Positions 8,589 through 17,267 of a DNA stretch of 64,000 nt are shown here, piece by piece; position 1 is the stretch's first letter; each line of letters starts with the position of its first letter. Position numbers and translations under genes: made by a program. Where the stretch lies: NCBI RefSeq assembly GCF_019880365.1, contig NZ_CP082271.1, positions 1,240,001 to 1,304,000 of the forward strand, read 5' to 3'. Under the pieces are notes generated by a model. It was not told where the DNA came from. It ran no database searches and saw only the letters and a list, made by a program, of their open reading frames with translations. This DNA comes from Pseudomonas sp. DNDY-54 (lineage in GTDB: Bacteria; Pseudomonadota; Gammaproteobacteria; Pseudomonadales; Pseudomonadaceae).

Positions 8589-9769
8589 TGGGCGCTGTCC
8601 ACCGTGGATCGATCCGCTGCCTCTGAGGCTCCGGTATCCACATGAGTTACCACAGACAGCCCGGGGCGCAGCCGCCTGGCGAGTGGCTGATCCGGAGCGA
8701 TGGAGATGCGCACCGGTACACGCTGAACCACCTTGGTGAAGTTACCGGTGGCGTTGTCCGGGCGTAGCACGCTGAATTCCGAACCGGTGGCAGGGGCCAG
8801 GCGCTGTACTTGGCCGCGGAGCCGCGCGCCGTCCAGGGCATCGACTTCAATCTCGACCGGCTGACCGGGACGCATGGCGAACGTCTGAGTCTCCTTGTAG
8901 TTGGCGATTACCCAGAGCTGCTCCGGCACCAGGTACAGCAGCTGCGAGCCGGCCGTCACGTATTGGCCCTGGCGCACCGTGACCTCGCTGACCTGCCCGT
9001 CGCGCGGTGCGTCGATTACCGTATTGTCCAGGTCGATTTGCGCGCGCTTGAGCGCCGACTCGGCGATTTCCACCTGTGCCTGCAAACTGCCGCGTGAGAC
9101 TTCGCTGGCCTTCAGCGTTTGTTCGGCGATGGCGATGGCCGCCCGCGCCTGTTGCACCTGGGCCGAGTCGGCGCGTGCGGTTGCACGGATCTGATCGCGC
9201 TCGCGGATCGAGACCGAACCCCGTTCAGCCAGCTCGTTGACACGCTTCTCATCCGCCAGGCCCCGTTTCAGCTCTGCTTCGGCAGCGGCCAGTTCGGCGC
9301 GGCGGGCGGCTAGCGTCGCCCGGTTGGAGGCTAGGGTCTGCGCCAGATTCTCGAGCTCGAAGCGGCGCGCTGCAAGCTCGGCCCTGCGCTGCTCGACCAG
9401 CTGGCGGTACTGACGATCATCGATGCGCACCAATGGCTGGCCTTGCGCGACCTCTTCGAAGTCCTGCACCAGCACCTCGGTCACATAGCCGCTGACCTGC
9501 GGGGCCAGCACGGTGATCTGTCCGCGCACATAGGCATTCTCGGTGACCGCCATGCGGCCGGTGAACGGCCACAGCTGCCAGGCATAAAGGATCGCCACGA
9601 CGCCGATGAGCGCTACCAGCACCATCAGGATTACCGAACGGCGGCTCGGTTTGATGGTTTTCGGCGGATCGTCCGGGGTCGGTCCCGCGTCGGTGGCAGC
9701 CGCAGAGGTCTGCGTGGGTTGGGCTGGCTGCAGGCTTTGCTGTTCCTCGGGTTGGGTGCGTTCGCTCAT
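8585..9769 (-). CDS. HlyD-family adaptor, EmrA-like
   Basis: The periplasmic adaptor linking the inner-membrane pump to the outer-membrane channel, 394 residues. A hydrophilic Gln/Pro/Thr-rich N-terminus is followed by one membrane anchor (about 46-64, VILMVLVALIGVVAILYAW). Then come a lipoyl/barrel-sandwich half (APQVSGYVTEVLVQDFEEVA), a long alpha-hairpin rich in Ala, Glu and Arg (about 120-225), the second lipoyl half (VIDAPRDGQVSEVTVRQGQYV) and a beta-barrel (VIANYKETQTFAMRPGQPV). The length and order match EmrA/AaeA-type proteins. The middle gene of three, it overlaps both neighbours by four bases. Confidence 0.92.
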   Translation of the reverse strand: MSERTQPEEQQSLQPAQPTQTSAAATDAGPTPDDPPKTIKPSRRSVILMVLVALIGVVAILYAWQLWPFTGRMAVTENAYVRGQITVLAPQVSGYVTEVLVQDFEEVAQGQPLVRIDDRQYRQLVEQRRAELAARRFELENLAQTLASNRATLAARRAELAAAEAELKRGLADEKRVNELAERGSVSIRERDQIRATARADSAQVQQARAAIAIAEQTLKASEVSRGSLQAQVEIAESALKRAQIDLDNTVIDAPRDGQVSEVTVRQGQYVTAGSQLLYLVPEQLWVIANYKETQTFAMRPGQPVEIEVDALDGARLRGQVQRLAPATGSEFSVLRPDNATGNFTKVVQRVPVRISIAPDQPLARRLRPGLSVVTHVDTGASEAADRSTVDSAQ

Positions 9770-11406
9770 GGAGAGGCGGAATTCCTGTTCTGCTGCGCAA
9801 CGCGCAAGGTGCGATAGAGCGTCCAGCCGAACACGCCGATGGAAAGCATGCCGATCAGCCGGAATACATCATTGAAGGCCAGCACGTTGGCTTCTCGCGT
9901 GGCCGCTTGACTCAGCTGCACCGCGCTCTGTGCCTGGCGAAGTCGAGGGTCGTTCTGGCGCGGTATGAGCGCCTGGCTCTGGGCCTGCAAGCGTCCCGCA
10001 ACCCGTGGGTCGCCGGCCACCACCTGTTCGGCGAGGTGGCTGGAATGGTACTTCTCACGCATCACCTGATAGGTACCGAACAGTGCTGGTGCGGCCAGGC
10101 CGCCGAGGCTCTGGGTCATGGTGAACAAGACGATGAAGGTCACCAGATAGTTCGGACCGTTGCGCAGCGCCCGGCCGATACCGGTGATCAGCAGCGGACC
10201 GAGGAACATGCCACTGGCGAAGGCCAGCAGGCCCTGGCTGAGAAACATGTCGTGCGGCCGCGTGAGGTTGGTGGCGTCGATGTCGAGAAAGCTGCCGATG
10301 GCGATTAGCACGATCGACAGCAAAATCTGCGGAAAGGCCATGGCCGGGCTGAAGGTCATCGCACTTCCGGCGATGCCCATGACCAGGCCCAGCAGGATCA
10401 CCGCATACAACGGCTGCAGCTGTTCAGTGCCCATGCCGAGGGTCTGCAGCAGGCCGACCGCGCCGTAGGTCTGTTCGGACAACAGCAGGCGCAGCATCAG
10501 CGCACCGAAGGCGAAGCGCATCATCTCGGCGGTGCCCAGCCAGCGTGTATGCAGCAGGGGGTTGCGCCGGTGATGCTCGATCATGAACGCGGCGCAGATC
10601 AGCAGCAGCGCGGCGATCAGGGCGTAGCCCAGCCAGGGTTGCTCGGTCCACCAGAGGATGCGGCCCTGGGTCAGCACCGCCGCGATCAACGCGAGCGCGG
10701 GGGCCAACAGGGCGAAGGTGAGGAAATCCAGCGGTTCGAACACCTTGATGCGTTCGCCTACCGGCAGTTTGAGCACTACCACGGCAGCCAGCGAGCAGAG
10801 CGCCAAGCCGCTTTCGAACACATACAGGCGATGCCATTCGCCTATGTCCAGCAGAGCGGGTGACATCAGCCAGGCCAGGGGTGTACCCAGCTGAGAGATA
10901 CCGAAGCCGAAGATCACCGCCTTGGGTAGATCGACCTTGCGAAACGCCTGAAGCATGTAGAACAGGCCCAGGGAGGAGGTGGTCGCAGCGGCCAGGCCAC
11001 TGGCTGCGCGGACGAACACGGCCATCTCAAAGCCTTCGACGAAAACATGCGCGATGCTCAGCAATGCGTAGAGCGTCAGGCCAATCTCGGCAAAGCGGCG
11101 CAGGCCGTATTGCTGTCGAAACTTGATCATCAGCAGGTTGGCCGACACGCTGACCATGAAATAGGCCGCCGGAAGCCAGGCCGCCTGGGACGGCGTCAGA
11201 CCCAGATCGCCCTGGATGCTGGGCAGGTTGGCAATGAACAGTGCGTTACCCAGCCCGCCGGTGATGCCGACCAGTACGGCAACACAGGCATAGGCGATGC
11301 GCAGCGGCATGGGATGCAGCAGGATCGCCGGCGAGCCCGGCATCGAGGGGCGCTCTTCGGGCTCCCAGCGAGGAACCGGTGAAAGGTATTGCGGCATCGT
11401 AGACAT
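9766..11406 (-). CDS. MFS efflux transporter, DHA2 (EmrB-like)
   Basis: A 546-residue inner-membrane pump with about 14 hydrophobic segments from residue 32 (LRIAYACVAVLVGITGGLGNA) to about 535. NLPSIQGDLGLTPSQAAWLPAAYFM matches the conserved DHA2 loop after TM1. It should be a proton-driven drug or small-molecule exporter working with the adaptor and channel genes downstream (9769 to 7200). The last 100 residues include a hydrophilic Gln/Arg-rich loop (RLQAQSQALIPRQNDPRLRQ) before the final helix. ATG 11406 is used; a second ATG is three codons in. No regulator gene adjoins the operon: upstream is only gene debris. Aromatic-acid or drug export are both possible. Confidence 0.9.
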   Translation of the reverse strand: MSTMPQYLSPVPRWEPEERPSMPGSPAILLHPMPLRIAYACVAVLVGITGGLGNALFIANLPSIQGDLGLTPSQAAWLPAAYFMVSVSANLLMIKFRQQYGLRRFAEIGLTLYALLSIAHVFVEGFEMAVFVRAASGLAAATTSSLGLFYMLQAFRKVDLPKAVIFGFGISQLGTPLAWLMSPALLDIGEWHRLYVFESGLALCSLAAVVVLKLPVGERIKVFEPLDFLTFALLAPALALIAAVLTQGRILWWTEQPWLGYALIAALLLICAAFMIEHHRRNPLLHTRWLGTAEMMRFAFGALMLRLLLSEQTYGAVGLLQTLGMGTEQLQPLYAVILLGLVMGIAGSAMTFSPAMAFPQILLSIVLIAIGSFLDIDATNLTRPHDMFLSQGLLAFASGMFLGPLLITGIGRALRNGPNYLVTFIVLFTMTQSLGGLAAPALFGTYQVMREKYHSSHLAEQVVAGDPRVAGRLQAQSQALIPRQNDPRLRQAQSAVQLSQAATREANVLAFNDVFRLIGMLSIGVFGWTLYRTLRVAQQNRNSASP

Positions 11407-11584
11407 GGCTCGAAGGGCGGTTACAACGATCGGAGCGCCGCGACAGGGCGGCGGTCATTCCTTTCGGACAACCTTTTGCGTGAAATGATTGGTCACATTC
11501 GTCAAAGCATGGTGCTGCTCTCAGTAGCGGCCGCGCAGCGGGGTGCCAGAGGAGTGAACGCGGAAGGCAGCTTGGCGTTTTGAG

Positions 11585-11675
11585 ACGGCTTATATCAGCG
11601 TGCCTATCCGCTTCAGCGACGGCCAGTTATACGGGACCTTCTGCTGCTTCAGCGCCAAGCCCGACGGCATACACA
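11585..11675 (+). pseudogene. GAF-domain scrap related to the gene at 3482
   Basis: In one frame these bases encode AYISVPIRFSDGQLYGTFCCFSA, nearly identical to the GAF segment at about 3836-3900 (AHISVPIRFSDGSLYGTFCCFS). The DNA is also closely matched, with mostly third-position differences. Homology stops abruptly on both sides and there is no start or remaining domain. It appears to be the remnant of a second GAF protein, or a partial duplication, fused by deletion to the kinase remnant that follows. Confidence 0.75.
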
Positions 11676-11696
11676 TCTTGCGAGGATGGTCACAAC

Positions 11697-12185
11697 ATGT
11701 TGTTTTCAGCCCGCACCGAGCAGGTCGACGCGGCAATTCACCGGCAGGACATCGACCTGGCCGAAACGGTGGAACAGCTCGGTGATTATTTCGAGGGCGT
11801 CGCCGAAGAGCAGCAGATGCGGGTAGTGAACGAGGCGAGCGGCAGCCTGCACGCCGATCCGGATCTGCTGCGCAGGGCGCTGGCTAACCTCATCGCCAAT
11901 GCGCTGCGCTATGGCGCCACGGGGACGGAGGTCCGGGTAAGCAGCGAGCAGACGGCTGACAACGTGGTGATCACTGTCGAAAACAGCGGCGAGCCGATTG
12001 CAGCCGAACACCTGCCGCGGTTGTTCGACCGCTTCTATCGCTGCGATCCGTCCCGTGCCCAACCGGGCGACTCTGGCGGGCTGGGGCTGGCAATCGTGCG
12101 CTCGATCATGCAGTTGCATGGCGGTGAGGTGCGGGTGACCAGCGACGCAGCGATCACCTGCTTCAGCCTGTCCTTTCCTCGCTGA
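11697..12185 (+). pseudogene. Truncated sensor histidine kinase (ATPase half only)
   Basis: 162 codons encode the end of a heavy-metal-type (CusS-like) sensor kinase. The reading begins at NMLFSARTEQ, which corresponds to the segment just after the phosphoacceptor helix. It then gives the N box (LANLIANALRYGA), the Asp/Gly ATP lid (ENSGEPIAAEHLPRLFDRFYR) and a GLGLAIV G2 box. The sensor, HAMP and His-box helices are missing and no response regulator gene is beside it. The ATG at 11697 has no clear ribosome site. A decayed gene is the simplest reading; an expressed ATPase fragment cannot be excluded. Confidence 0.8.
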
Positions 12186-12299
12186 ACGCTGTGGTCCCAC
12201 CGGGCAGATGAGCTGAACCTTTATCGAAACGGCACAGTCGACTTAACAGGTTGGCCGTGTTTGTTCCGGCCGTTCTTAGGCGCTCAGGAGGACTGTTCA

Positions 12300-12752
12300 A
12301 TGGATACCAAAGACACGATTTCCGTACTCAACGATCTCATCGAAACCAGCAAAGACGGTGAGAAGGGTTTTCGCGAATGCGCTGAGGATCTGAAGAACCC
12401 GCAGCTGAAAACCACTATGACTCAGCGTGCCCAGGATTGCGCCACCGCAGCCGCGGAGCTGCAGCAATTGGTCCGCACCCTCGGTGGTGACCCGGAAACC
12501 ACAACCAGCACCGCTGGCGACATGCACCGTCGCTGGGTGGACCTGAAGTCCATGGTCACCGGCAAGGACGACGAAGCCATCCTTAACGAGTGCGAGCGGG
12601 GCGAAGACGTTGCCCTCAAGAGCTACCGCAAAGCGCTCGAGAAAGACCTGCCGATGGACGTGCGCTCAGTAGTCGAGCGTCAGATGCAGGGCGTGCAGCG
12701 CAACCATGACCAGGTCAAGGCCCTGCGCGACGCGGAGCGCGCCCGTAGCTAA
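12300..12752 (+). CDS. PA2169-type four-helix-bundle protein (DUF2383)
   Basis: A 150-residue all-helical soluble protein. The N-terminal DTISVLNDLIETSKDGEKGFRE and the later ECERGEDVALKSYRKAL are the two marks of the PA2169/DUF2383 ferritin-like family (two helix pairs, residues about 5-60 and 75-145). Members are widespread in pseudomonads and stress-induced; the biochemical role is unknown. An AGGAGG lies nine bases before the ATG at 12300. The gene stands alone and is closed by a strong terminator at 12789-12818. Confidence 0.88.
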   Translation: MDTKDTISVLNDLIETSKDGEKGFRECAEDLKNPQLKTTMTQRAQDCATAAAELQQLVRTLGGDPETTTSTAGDMHRRWVDLKSMVTGKDDEAILNECERGEDVALKSYRKALEKDLPMDVRSVVERQMQGVQRNHDQVKALRDAERARS

Positions 12753-12788
12753 CGTGTGAGCGGCGCAAGCGTGCGCCCCCCGGAGAAA

Positions 12789-12818
12789 ATAACGCCCCGA
12801 CTGGTTCGGGGCGTTTTT
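12789..12818 (+). terminator. Intrinsic terminator after PA2169-type gene
   Basis: A hairpin with stem AACGCCCCGA / TTCGGGGCGTT and loop CTGG is followed by TTTTT. The same hairpin sequence recurs at 60396-60429. Confidence 0.9.
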
Positions 12819-12929
12819 CTGTTTGCTGGTCTGCGACAGGGGAGTTTTGTCGCCTCGCTCTGACGGCTTGCGGCGCTAACAGTCAGGGCTGCTAAGCTGA
12901 TCTCTTCGTTTCTCCGCGAGCGGGCTGAT

Positions 12930-13850
12930 ATGAATTCATTTACTAACCCCCCGGTCGATGACACCCGTGCGCAGCGTGGCGAACTGGCGCAGCTGGTTCA
13001 GGGGCTCGTCAGCGGCGACGGCATGCATCCCACCGCAATTGAGCCGCTTCACCTGATCCATTGCCAGACGCCTGGAGAGATGATTTACGGCGTCCACAAG
13101 CCGGCGCTGTGCATCATCGTCCAAGGTAGCAAGCGCGTGCGTCTGGCTGACGAGCTGTACTGTTATGACCCGCTTCATTACCTGGTGGTCTCAGTAACGC
13201 TGCCGGTCGCCGGGTGTGTGGTTGAGGCGTCGGCTAGCGAGCCTTATATCTGTATCCGGCTGGACATCGATCCCCCGCTGATCGCCGGGTTGATCAGCGA
13301 AGCCGAGCCGCTCATGGGCCGCGCCGAGCCGAACGGGCGTGGCCTGTACCTGGATCGGATCGATGCACCGCTGCTGGATGCCACGCTGCGGTTGGTACGA
13401 CTGCTAAACAACCCCAAGGACATCCCGGTGCTGGCGCCATTGGCCTTGCGTGAAATCTTCTACCGTCTGCTGTGCGGCCCGCAGGGGAGGCATCTGCAGG
13501 ACGTGGCGCTGCAGGGCAGCCAGTCGCATCGGGTCAACCGGGCAATCGAGTGGCTGAACGAGAACTACGTCGAGCCGCTGCGCATCGATGAACTGGCGCG
13601 CCGGGTCAATCTCAGTAGCTCCAGCTTGCATCACCGCTTCAAGGCGCTGACGGCGATGAGCCCGTTGCAATACCAGAAGCAGCTGCGTTTGCAGGAGGCT
13701 CGACGTTTGCTGATGGCCGAAGGGTTGGAAGTCTCGGCGGCGGGGTATCGCGTCGGGTACGAGAGCCCCTCGCAGTTCAGCCGCGAGTACAGCCGACTGT
13801 TTGGCGCTTCTCCGATCAAGGATCTGGCACGCCTGCGCAGCATCGCCTGA
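12930..13850 (+). CDS. AraC family transcriptional regulator
   Basis: A 306-residue regulator. The N-terminal half (about 25-175) matches the AraC_N family (EMIYGVHKPALCIIVQGSKRV, then DPLHYLVVSVTLPV). The C-terminal 100 residues carry two helix-turn-helix units: IDELARRVNLSSSSLHHRFKA and VSAAGYRVGYESPSQFSREY. This architecture is typical of regulators near oxidoreductase or alcohol-dehydrogenase genes (YqhC type). Here no such target adjoins it: the next gene is a convergent esterase. The ATG at 12930 has only a weak ribosome site (GAGCGGGC). Target and ligand unknown. Confidence 0.92.
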   Translation: MNSFTNPPVDDTRAQRGELAQLVQGLVSGDGMHPTAIEPLHLIHCQTPGEMIYGVHKPALCIIVQGSKRVRLADELYCYDPLHYLVVSVTLPVAGCVVEASASEPYICIRLDIDPPLIAGLISEAEPLMGRAEPNGRGLYLDRIDAPLLDATLRLVRLLNNPKDIPVLAPLALREIFYRLLCGPQGRHLQDVALQGSQSHRVNRAIEWLNENYVEPLRIDELARRVNLSSSSLHHRFKALTAMSPLQYQKQLRLQEARRLLMAEGLEVSAAGYRVGYESPSQFSREYSRLFGASPIKDLARLRSIA

Positions 13851-13873
13851 CACGGGTGTTGTCGCAGCGTTCG

Positions 13874-15412
13874 TCAGGGCGGTGTAGGTTGCGCGGGGTC
13901 GTGCTCGCTCGCGTCGATTTCGAAGGCAATGCTCCAGTTGTTCAGCGGGTAAGGCTTGTTCACCAAGGCAGCGATGTTTGCGTCGGGCGACATCCCCTCA
14001 TCCGGCAGGTACTCGTAGCGGGCGTCTGCCTGGGTGGGATCGCTGTCGCGCAGTTCTCCGGCGCCGTCGACGGCGTGGCTGGCATAGCGGATGCGCGGCG
14101 TTCCGACCAGGTCGCGACCCGCGATCAGCCGCACAACGGTATCGGCGGCAATGTCGACGGCTTCGATCGCGACCTCACCTTGCGCGTCGCTCAGTGTGAA
14201 GCCACGGTTCTTGATCGGTCGCGCTTCATAACCCAGATAGGGTCGGCCAAAGGTCAGTGGCGGCGCAGGCACGTGGTAGTCGATCAGGATTTCCCGTCCA
14301 TTCACCGTGGCCCGGTGCGGCGATAGCGGTATCCAATGCCGGCGCTCGACCACGACGTGGTGGTAAACCTTGCCGAGCATCTGGCCAAACCAGCGGTAAC
14401 CGTTGGCTGACAGGTGCGTGCCCTTGTCGACGTAGGGATAGACAGGGCCGGCCAGATACCAGTTGGGTTCCTCCTGTGCCAGCTCCCACTGGGCCATGCC
14501 AATATCGAGACTGCCATCGACGACCGAGGATTTGGCATCGGTCTGATAGCTGATGAACGCAGGCATGCGTGTCTGGCCGATGGCCTTTGCGGTGTCCGTG
14601 TTCAGATCGTCGCGCAGCTGGCGCAGCATCTTTTTGTAGGTGGCTTTGTCATTGATGCCGCCCTGGACCTCTGTGTAATCGTATTCGCCCTGTAGCCAGA
14701 AAAAAGCGCTGAGGCTGTAGCTCGCGCCTTTGGCGTCAGCGAGCTGCTTGCCTTGTTCCACCGCCTGCAACACCCGCCGGTATTCGTTGGTGCCGCCGGC
14801 TTTGGCCAGCTGCGCGATGGAACGTCCGGAGGTCGCGGCGTTGCTGGCAACGAACAGGTGTTCGGGGTCGGATTCGAGGCCGCGCGTGTCGAGATAGAGC
14901 CGGCGCGCCATGTTCAGTGCGCCAACCTCCACCGACTCGCCTTCCTCCTGCGCCTGCGGATCCAATGCGGCGATCGCGGCACTCCCGAGAATCGTCTTCG
15001 CATCGCGCTTGAGTTGGACGACTGCCTTGAGCGGCCTGAATGCGATTTCACCCACGGGGGCGAAGCGAGTGCCGCTGTACGTCGCCGAGCGTGTCGAGCC
15101 GCCCAGCATCAGGTTGTCGTAACGGGGGTGTTTGGACAGCGCCGGCCAGCCTTCGGCGGCCGATGCGAGGGACTGGCCGTAGGTAATGACGTGGTTGTAC
15201 TGCGCAGTCGGTGTCGGCGAGTGGTGATTGGGCTTCCCCATGAGCTGCTCGGTGAATCGCTTGTTCTGCGCGTCGCGAGCCGATAACGACGTGGGTGTTG
15301 CCGAGGCGAGCGGCGTGCCGACCATCAAGACACCGAATAACAGCACCACCCAACGCGATGTGGACGCACGATCGTAGTCAGGGTGATTGGAGGTGCGTGA
15401 AGGGGCGGGCAT
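13874..15412 (-). CDS. Secreted SGNH-type (SASA) esterase-like protein
   Basis: A 512-residue protein with an N-terminal membrane or signal segment (about 22-42, WVVLLFGVLMVGTPLASA). An SGNH hydrolase domain follows, of the sialate O-acetylesterase / DUF303 kind. The expected blocks are present: ITYGQSLAS with the nucleophile Ser, FFWLQGEYDYT (block III) and DKGTHLSANGYRWFG with the Asp-x-x-His pair. The last 150 residues are a beta-rich extension. Such enzymes deacylate carbohydrates, so periplasmic or outer-surface polysaccharide deacetylation is plausible but the substrate is not shown. The ATG at 15412 is preferred over an in-frame TTG two codons upstream, because AAGGAC lies eight bases before it. 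Confidence 0.8.
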   Translation of the reverse strand: MPAPSRTSNHPDYDRASTSRWVVLLFGVLMVGTPLASATPTSLSARDAQNKRFTEQLMGKPNHHSPTPTAQYNHVITYGQSLASAAEGWPALSKHPRYDNLMLGGSTRSATYSGTRFAPVGEIAFRPLKAVVQLKRDAKTILGSAAIAALDPQAQEEGESVEVGALNMARRLYLDTRGLESDPEHLFVASNAATSGRSIAQLAKAGGTNEYRRVLQAVEQGKQLADAKGASYSLSAFFWLQGEYDYTEVQGGINDKATYKKMLRQLRDDLNTDTAKAIGQTRMPAFISYQTDAKSSVVDGSLDIGMAQWELAQEEPNWYLAGPVYPYVDKGTHLSANGYRWFGQMLGKVYHHVVVERRHWIPLSPHRATVNGREILIDYHVPAPPLTFGRPYLGYEARPIKNRGFTLSDAQGEVAIEAVDIAADTVVRLIAGRDLVGTPRIRYASHAVDGAGELRDSDPTQADARYEYLPDEGMSPDANIAALVNKPYPLNNWSIAFEIDASEHDPAQPTPP

Positions 15413-15509
15413 GGCCAAGTCCTTTGTCTTCGCTGCGGCGCGCCGGTACAGATCAGCCTGCCGTGTGGAGTTGGCGTTTTCGACGGCGGACGTTGCGCTT
15501 AGTTCGAGC

Positions 15510-17267
15510 TCAGACCTGCTGAGGCGGGTCGCAAGGAGCGCTCAGTGGGGCCGAGGCAAGTGGCTTCTCGGCCTCATTGGGTGTTGCGGCGTCTTCCATC
15601 GCGCCTTTGATCGCAAGGGCGAGCTCTTCGAGACGGTAGGGCTTGGCCAGGACGTAAATGCCCTCGGCGGTCGCGGCCTTCTTGACCGCTTCGGCATAGC
15701 CGCTGGTGAGCAGAACCGGGATGTCCAGGTGCCTGGTGCGGATTTCCCGAGCCAACTCCACGCCGTTCATGCCGCCGGGCATCATCACGTCCGAGAAGAC
15801 GATATCGACGTCGCGACCGTTCGCCAGCGCGCCCAGCGCTGCGGCCGCACTGGCAGCATGGGTCACGCTGTAACCCAGGTGTTCGAGCATTTCAGCCACC
15901 AGCGCGGCGACTTCTTCGTCATCATCGACGAGCAGAACGTTGCCGGCTGAGTCGTTTTCCAGCGTACGTTCCGTCTGCAGACCGTCGTTTTGAGCTAGCC
16001 CATCGGGTACGTTGGTCGAGCGGGGCAAGAGCAGCACCACGCTGGTGCCGAATCCGCTTTCGCTGTTGATCCATACGGTGCCGCCGGACTGCCGAGCAAA
16101 ACCATAGACCTGTGCCAGGCCGAGCCCGGAGCCTTTGCCGATTTCTTTGGTGGTGAAAAAGGGGTCGAACACGCGTTCGCGCAATTCGACCGGGATGCCG
16201 GTGCCGGAGTCGATCACGGCCAACCGTACGAAATCGCCCCGTTGGTCCAGCACCTGCTCATCCGGCGCGTTCGAAGCTTGCAGCAGGATCGTGCCACCTT
16301 CCGGCATCGCATCGCGGGCGTTGACCGCCAGGTTGAGAATCACCAGCTCCAGCTCGCCCGGATCGACCTCTACCGGCCAGAGGTCCGGCGCAAATTGCAC
16401 GTCGACGTGCACGTCACCGCGCAGGCTGCGGTCGAGTAGCTCACGCATTCGGCTGATGCGATGGGCAAGATCGACCGGCTCGGGCGCCAGCGACTGCCGC
16501 CGTGAGAAGGCTAATAGCTGGCGGGTCAGTGCCGCACCTCGCTGCGCGGCCTGACGCATCCCGTCCATCAGGCGCTGGCGGCGTTCGGGGTCGGATCGGC
16601 GATCGAGCATGTCGAGGCCGCCGGCGATCACCATCAGCAGGTTATTGAAGTCATGCGCGATGCCGCCGGTGAGTTGACCGATGGCCTCGATCTTCTGCGT
16701 TTGCCGCAAGGTTTCTTCGATCGTGACGCGTTCTGCCATCTGCGTTCGGAGGTCGACGTTGGCCTGTGCCAGCGCCTTGGTGCGTTCGATGACTAGCGCC
16801 TCGAGCTTGTGCGAGGCGCGCTCGCGCTCTTCCAGCAGCGCGCGAACTTCGTATTGCCGGAGACGGCCGCGGACGGCCGCCTGGATGGCGCTCGTCAGGG
16901 TGATGCTTTGAACTGGACGCTCCAGCAGCGAGACGTTGCGCAACGTCGCAACCATGCGCTGGCGCCAGGCACTGACAGCCGGCTGGCGATGCTTGCTGGT
17001 CAGTACCACGAAGGGAAAGTCCGACCAGGCGGGTTGCTGGTCGATCCAGGCGCCGAGTGCCTGTAAATCCTGGCCGAACAAGGCCTCTTCGGCGATGAAC
17101 ACGGCATCAGCATCGCGTTCGGCCCGCTCCAGCACCTCGGCGACGCTGTGACACACATCTGCCGTCATGCCGCTACGGCGTAACAGGTCGGCTGAGGCCG
17201 GACCGTCGCGGCCAATGGGGGCAAAGACGACTACTCGTGGGCTTTCTGGCTTAGGCGTCGTCGTCAT
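15510..17267 (-). CDS. Hybrid histidine kinase with terminal receiver
   Basis: A cytoplasmic 585-residue signalling protein with no membrane segment. Residues about 10-130 look like a degenerate receiver (RVVVFAPIGRDGPASADLL) with no clear phosphoacceptor Asp. A coiled coil follows (about 135-190), then the His box GGIAHDFNNLL (His205), the N box with Asn316, ATP-lid motifs DSGTGIPVELRERVFDPFF and GSGLGLAQVYGF, and a canonical receiver (LLVDDDEE, phosphoacceptor Asp493 in FSDVMMPGG, Lys in AKPYR). The gene starts inside the end of the KaiC-like gene (17-base overlap, 17251-17267), so the two are co-translated and probably work together. No DNA-binding output is encoded nearby. Confidence 0.9.
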   Translation of the reverse strand: MTTTPKPESPRVVVFAPIGRDGPASADLLRRSGMTADVCHSVAEVLERAERDADAVFIAEEALFGQDLQALGAWIDQQPAWSDFPFVVLTSKHRQPAVSAWRQRMVATLRNVSLLERPVQSITLTSAIQAAVRGRLRQYEVRALLEERERASHKLEALVIERTKALAQANVDLRTQMAERVTIEETLRQTQKIEAIGQLTGGIAHDFNNLLMVIAGGLDMLDRRSDPERRQRLMDGMRQAAQRGAALTRQLLAFSRRQSLAPEPVDLAHRISRMRELLDRSLRGDVHVDVQFAPDLWPVEVDPGELELVILNLAVNARDAMPEGGTILLQASNAPDEQVLDQRGDFVRLAVIDSGTGIPVELRERVFDPFFTTKEIGKGSGLGLAQVYGFARQSGGTVWINSESGFGTSVVLLLPRSTNVPDGLAQNDGLQTERTLENDSAGNVLLVDDDEEVAALVAEMLEHLGYSVTHAASAAAALGALANGRDVDIVFSDVMMPGGMNGVELAREIRTRHLDIPVLLTSGYAEAVKKAATAEGIYVLAKPYRLEELALAIKGAMEDAATPNEAEKPLASAPLSAPCDPPQQV

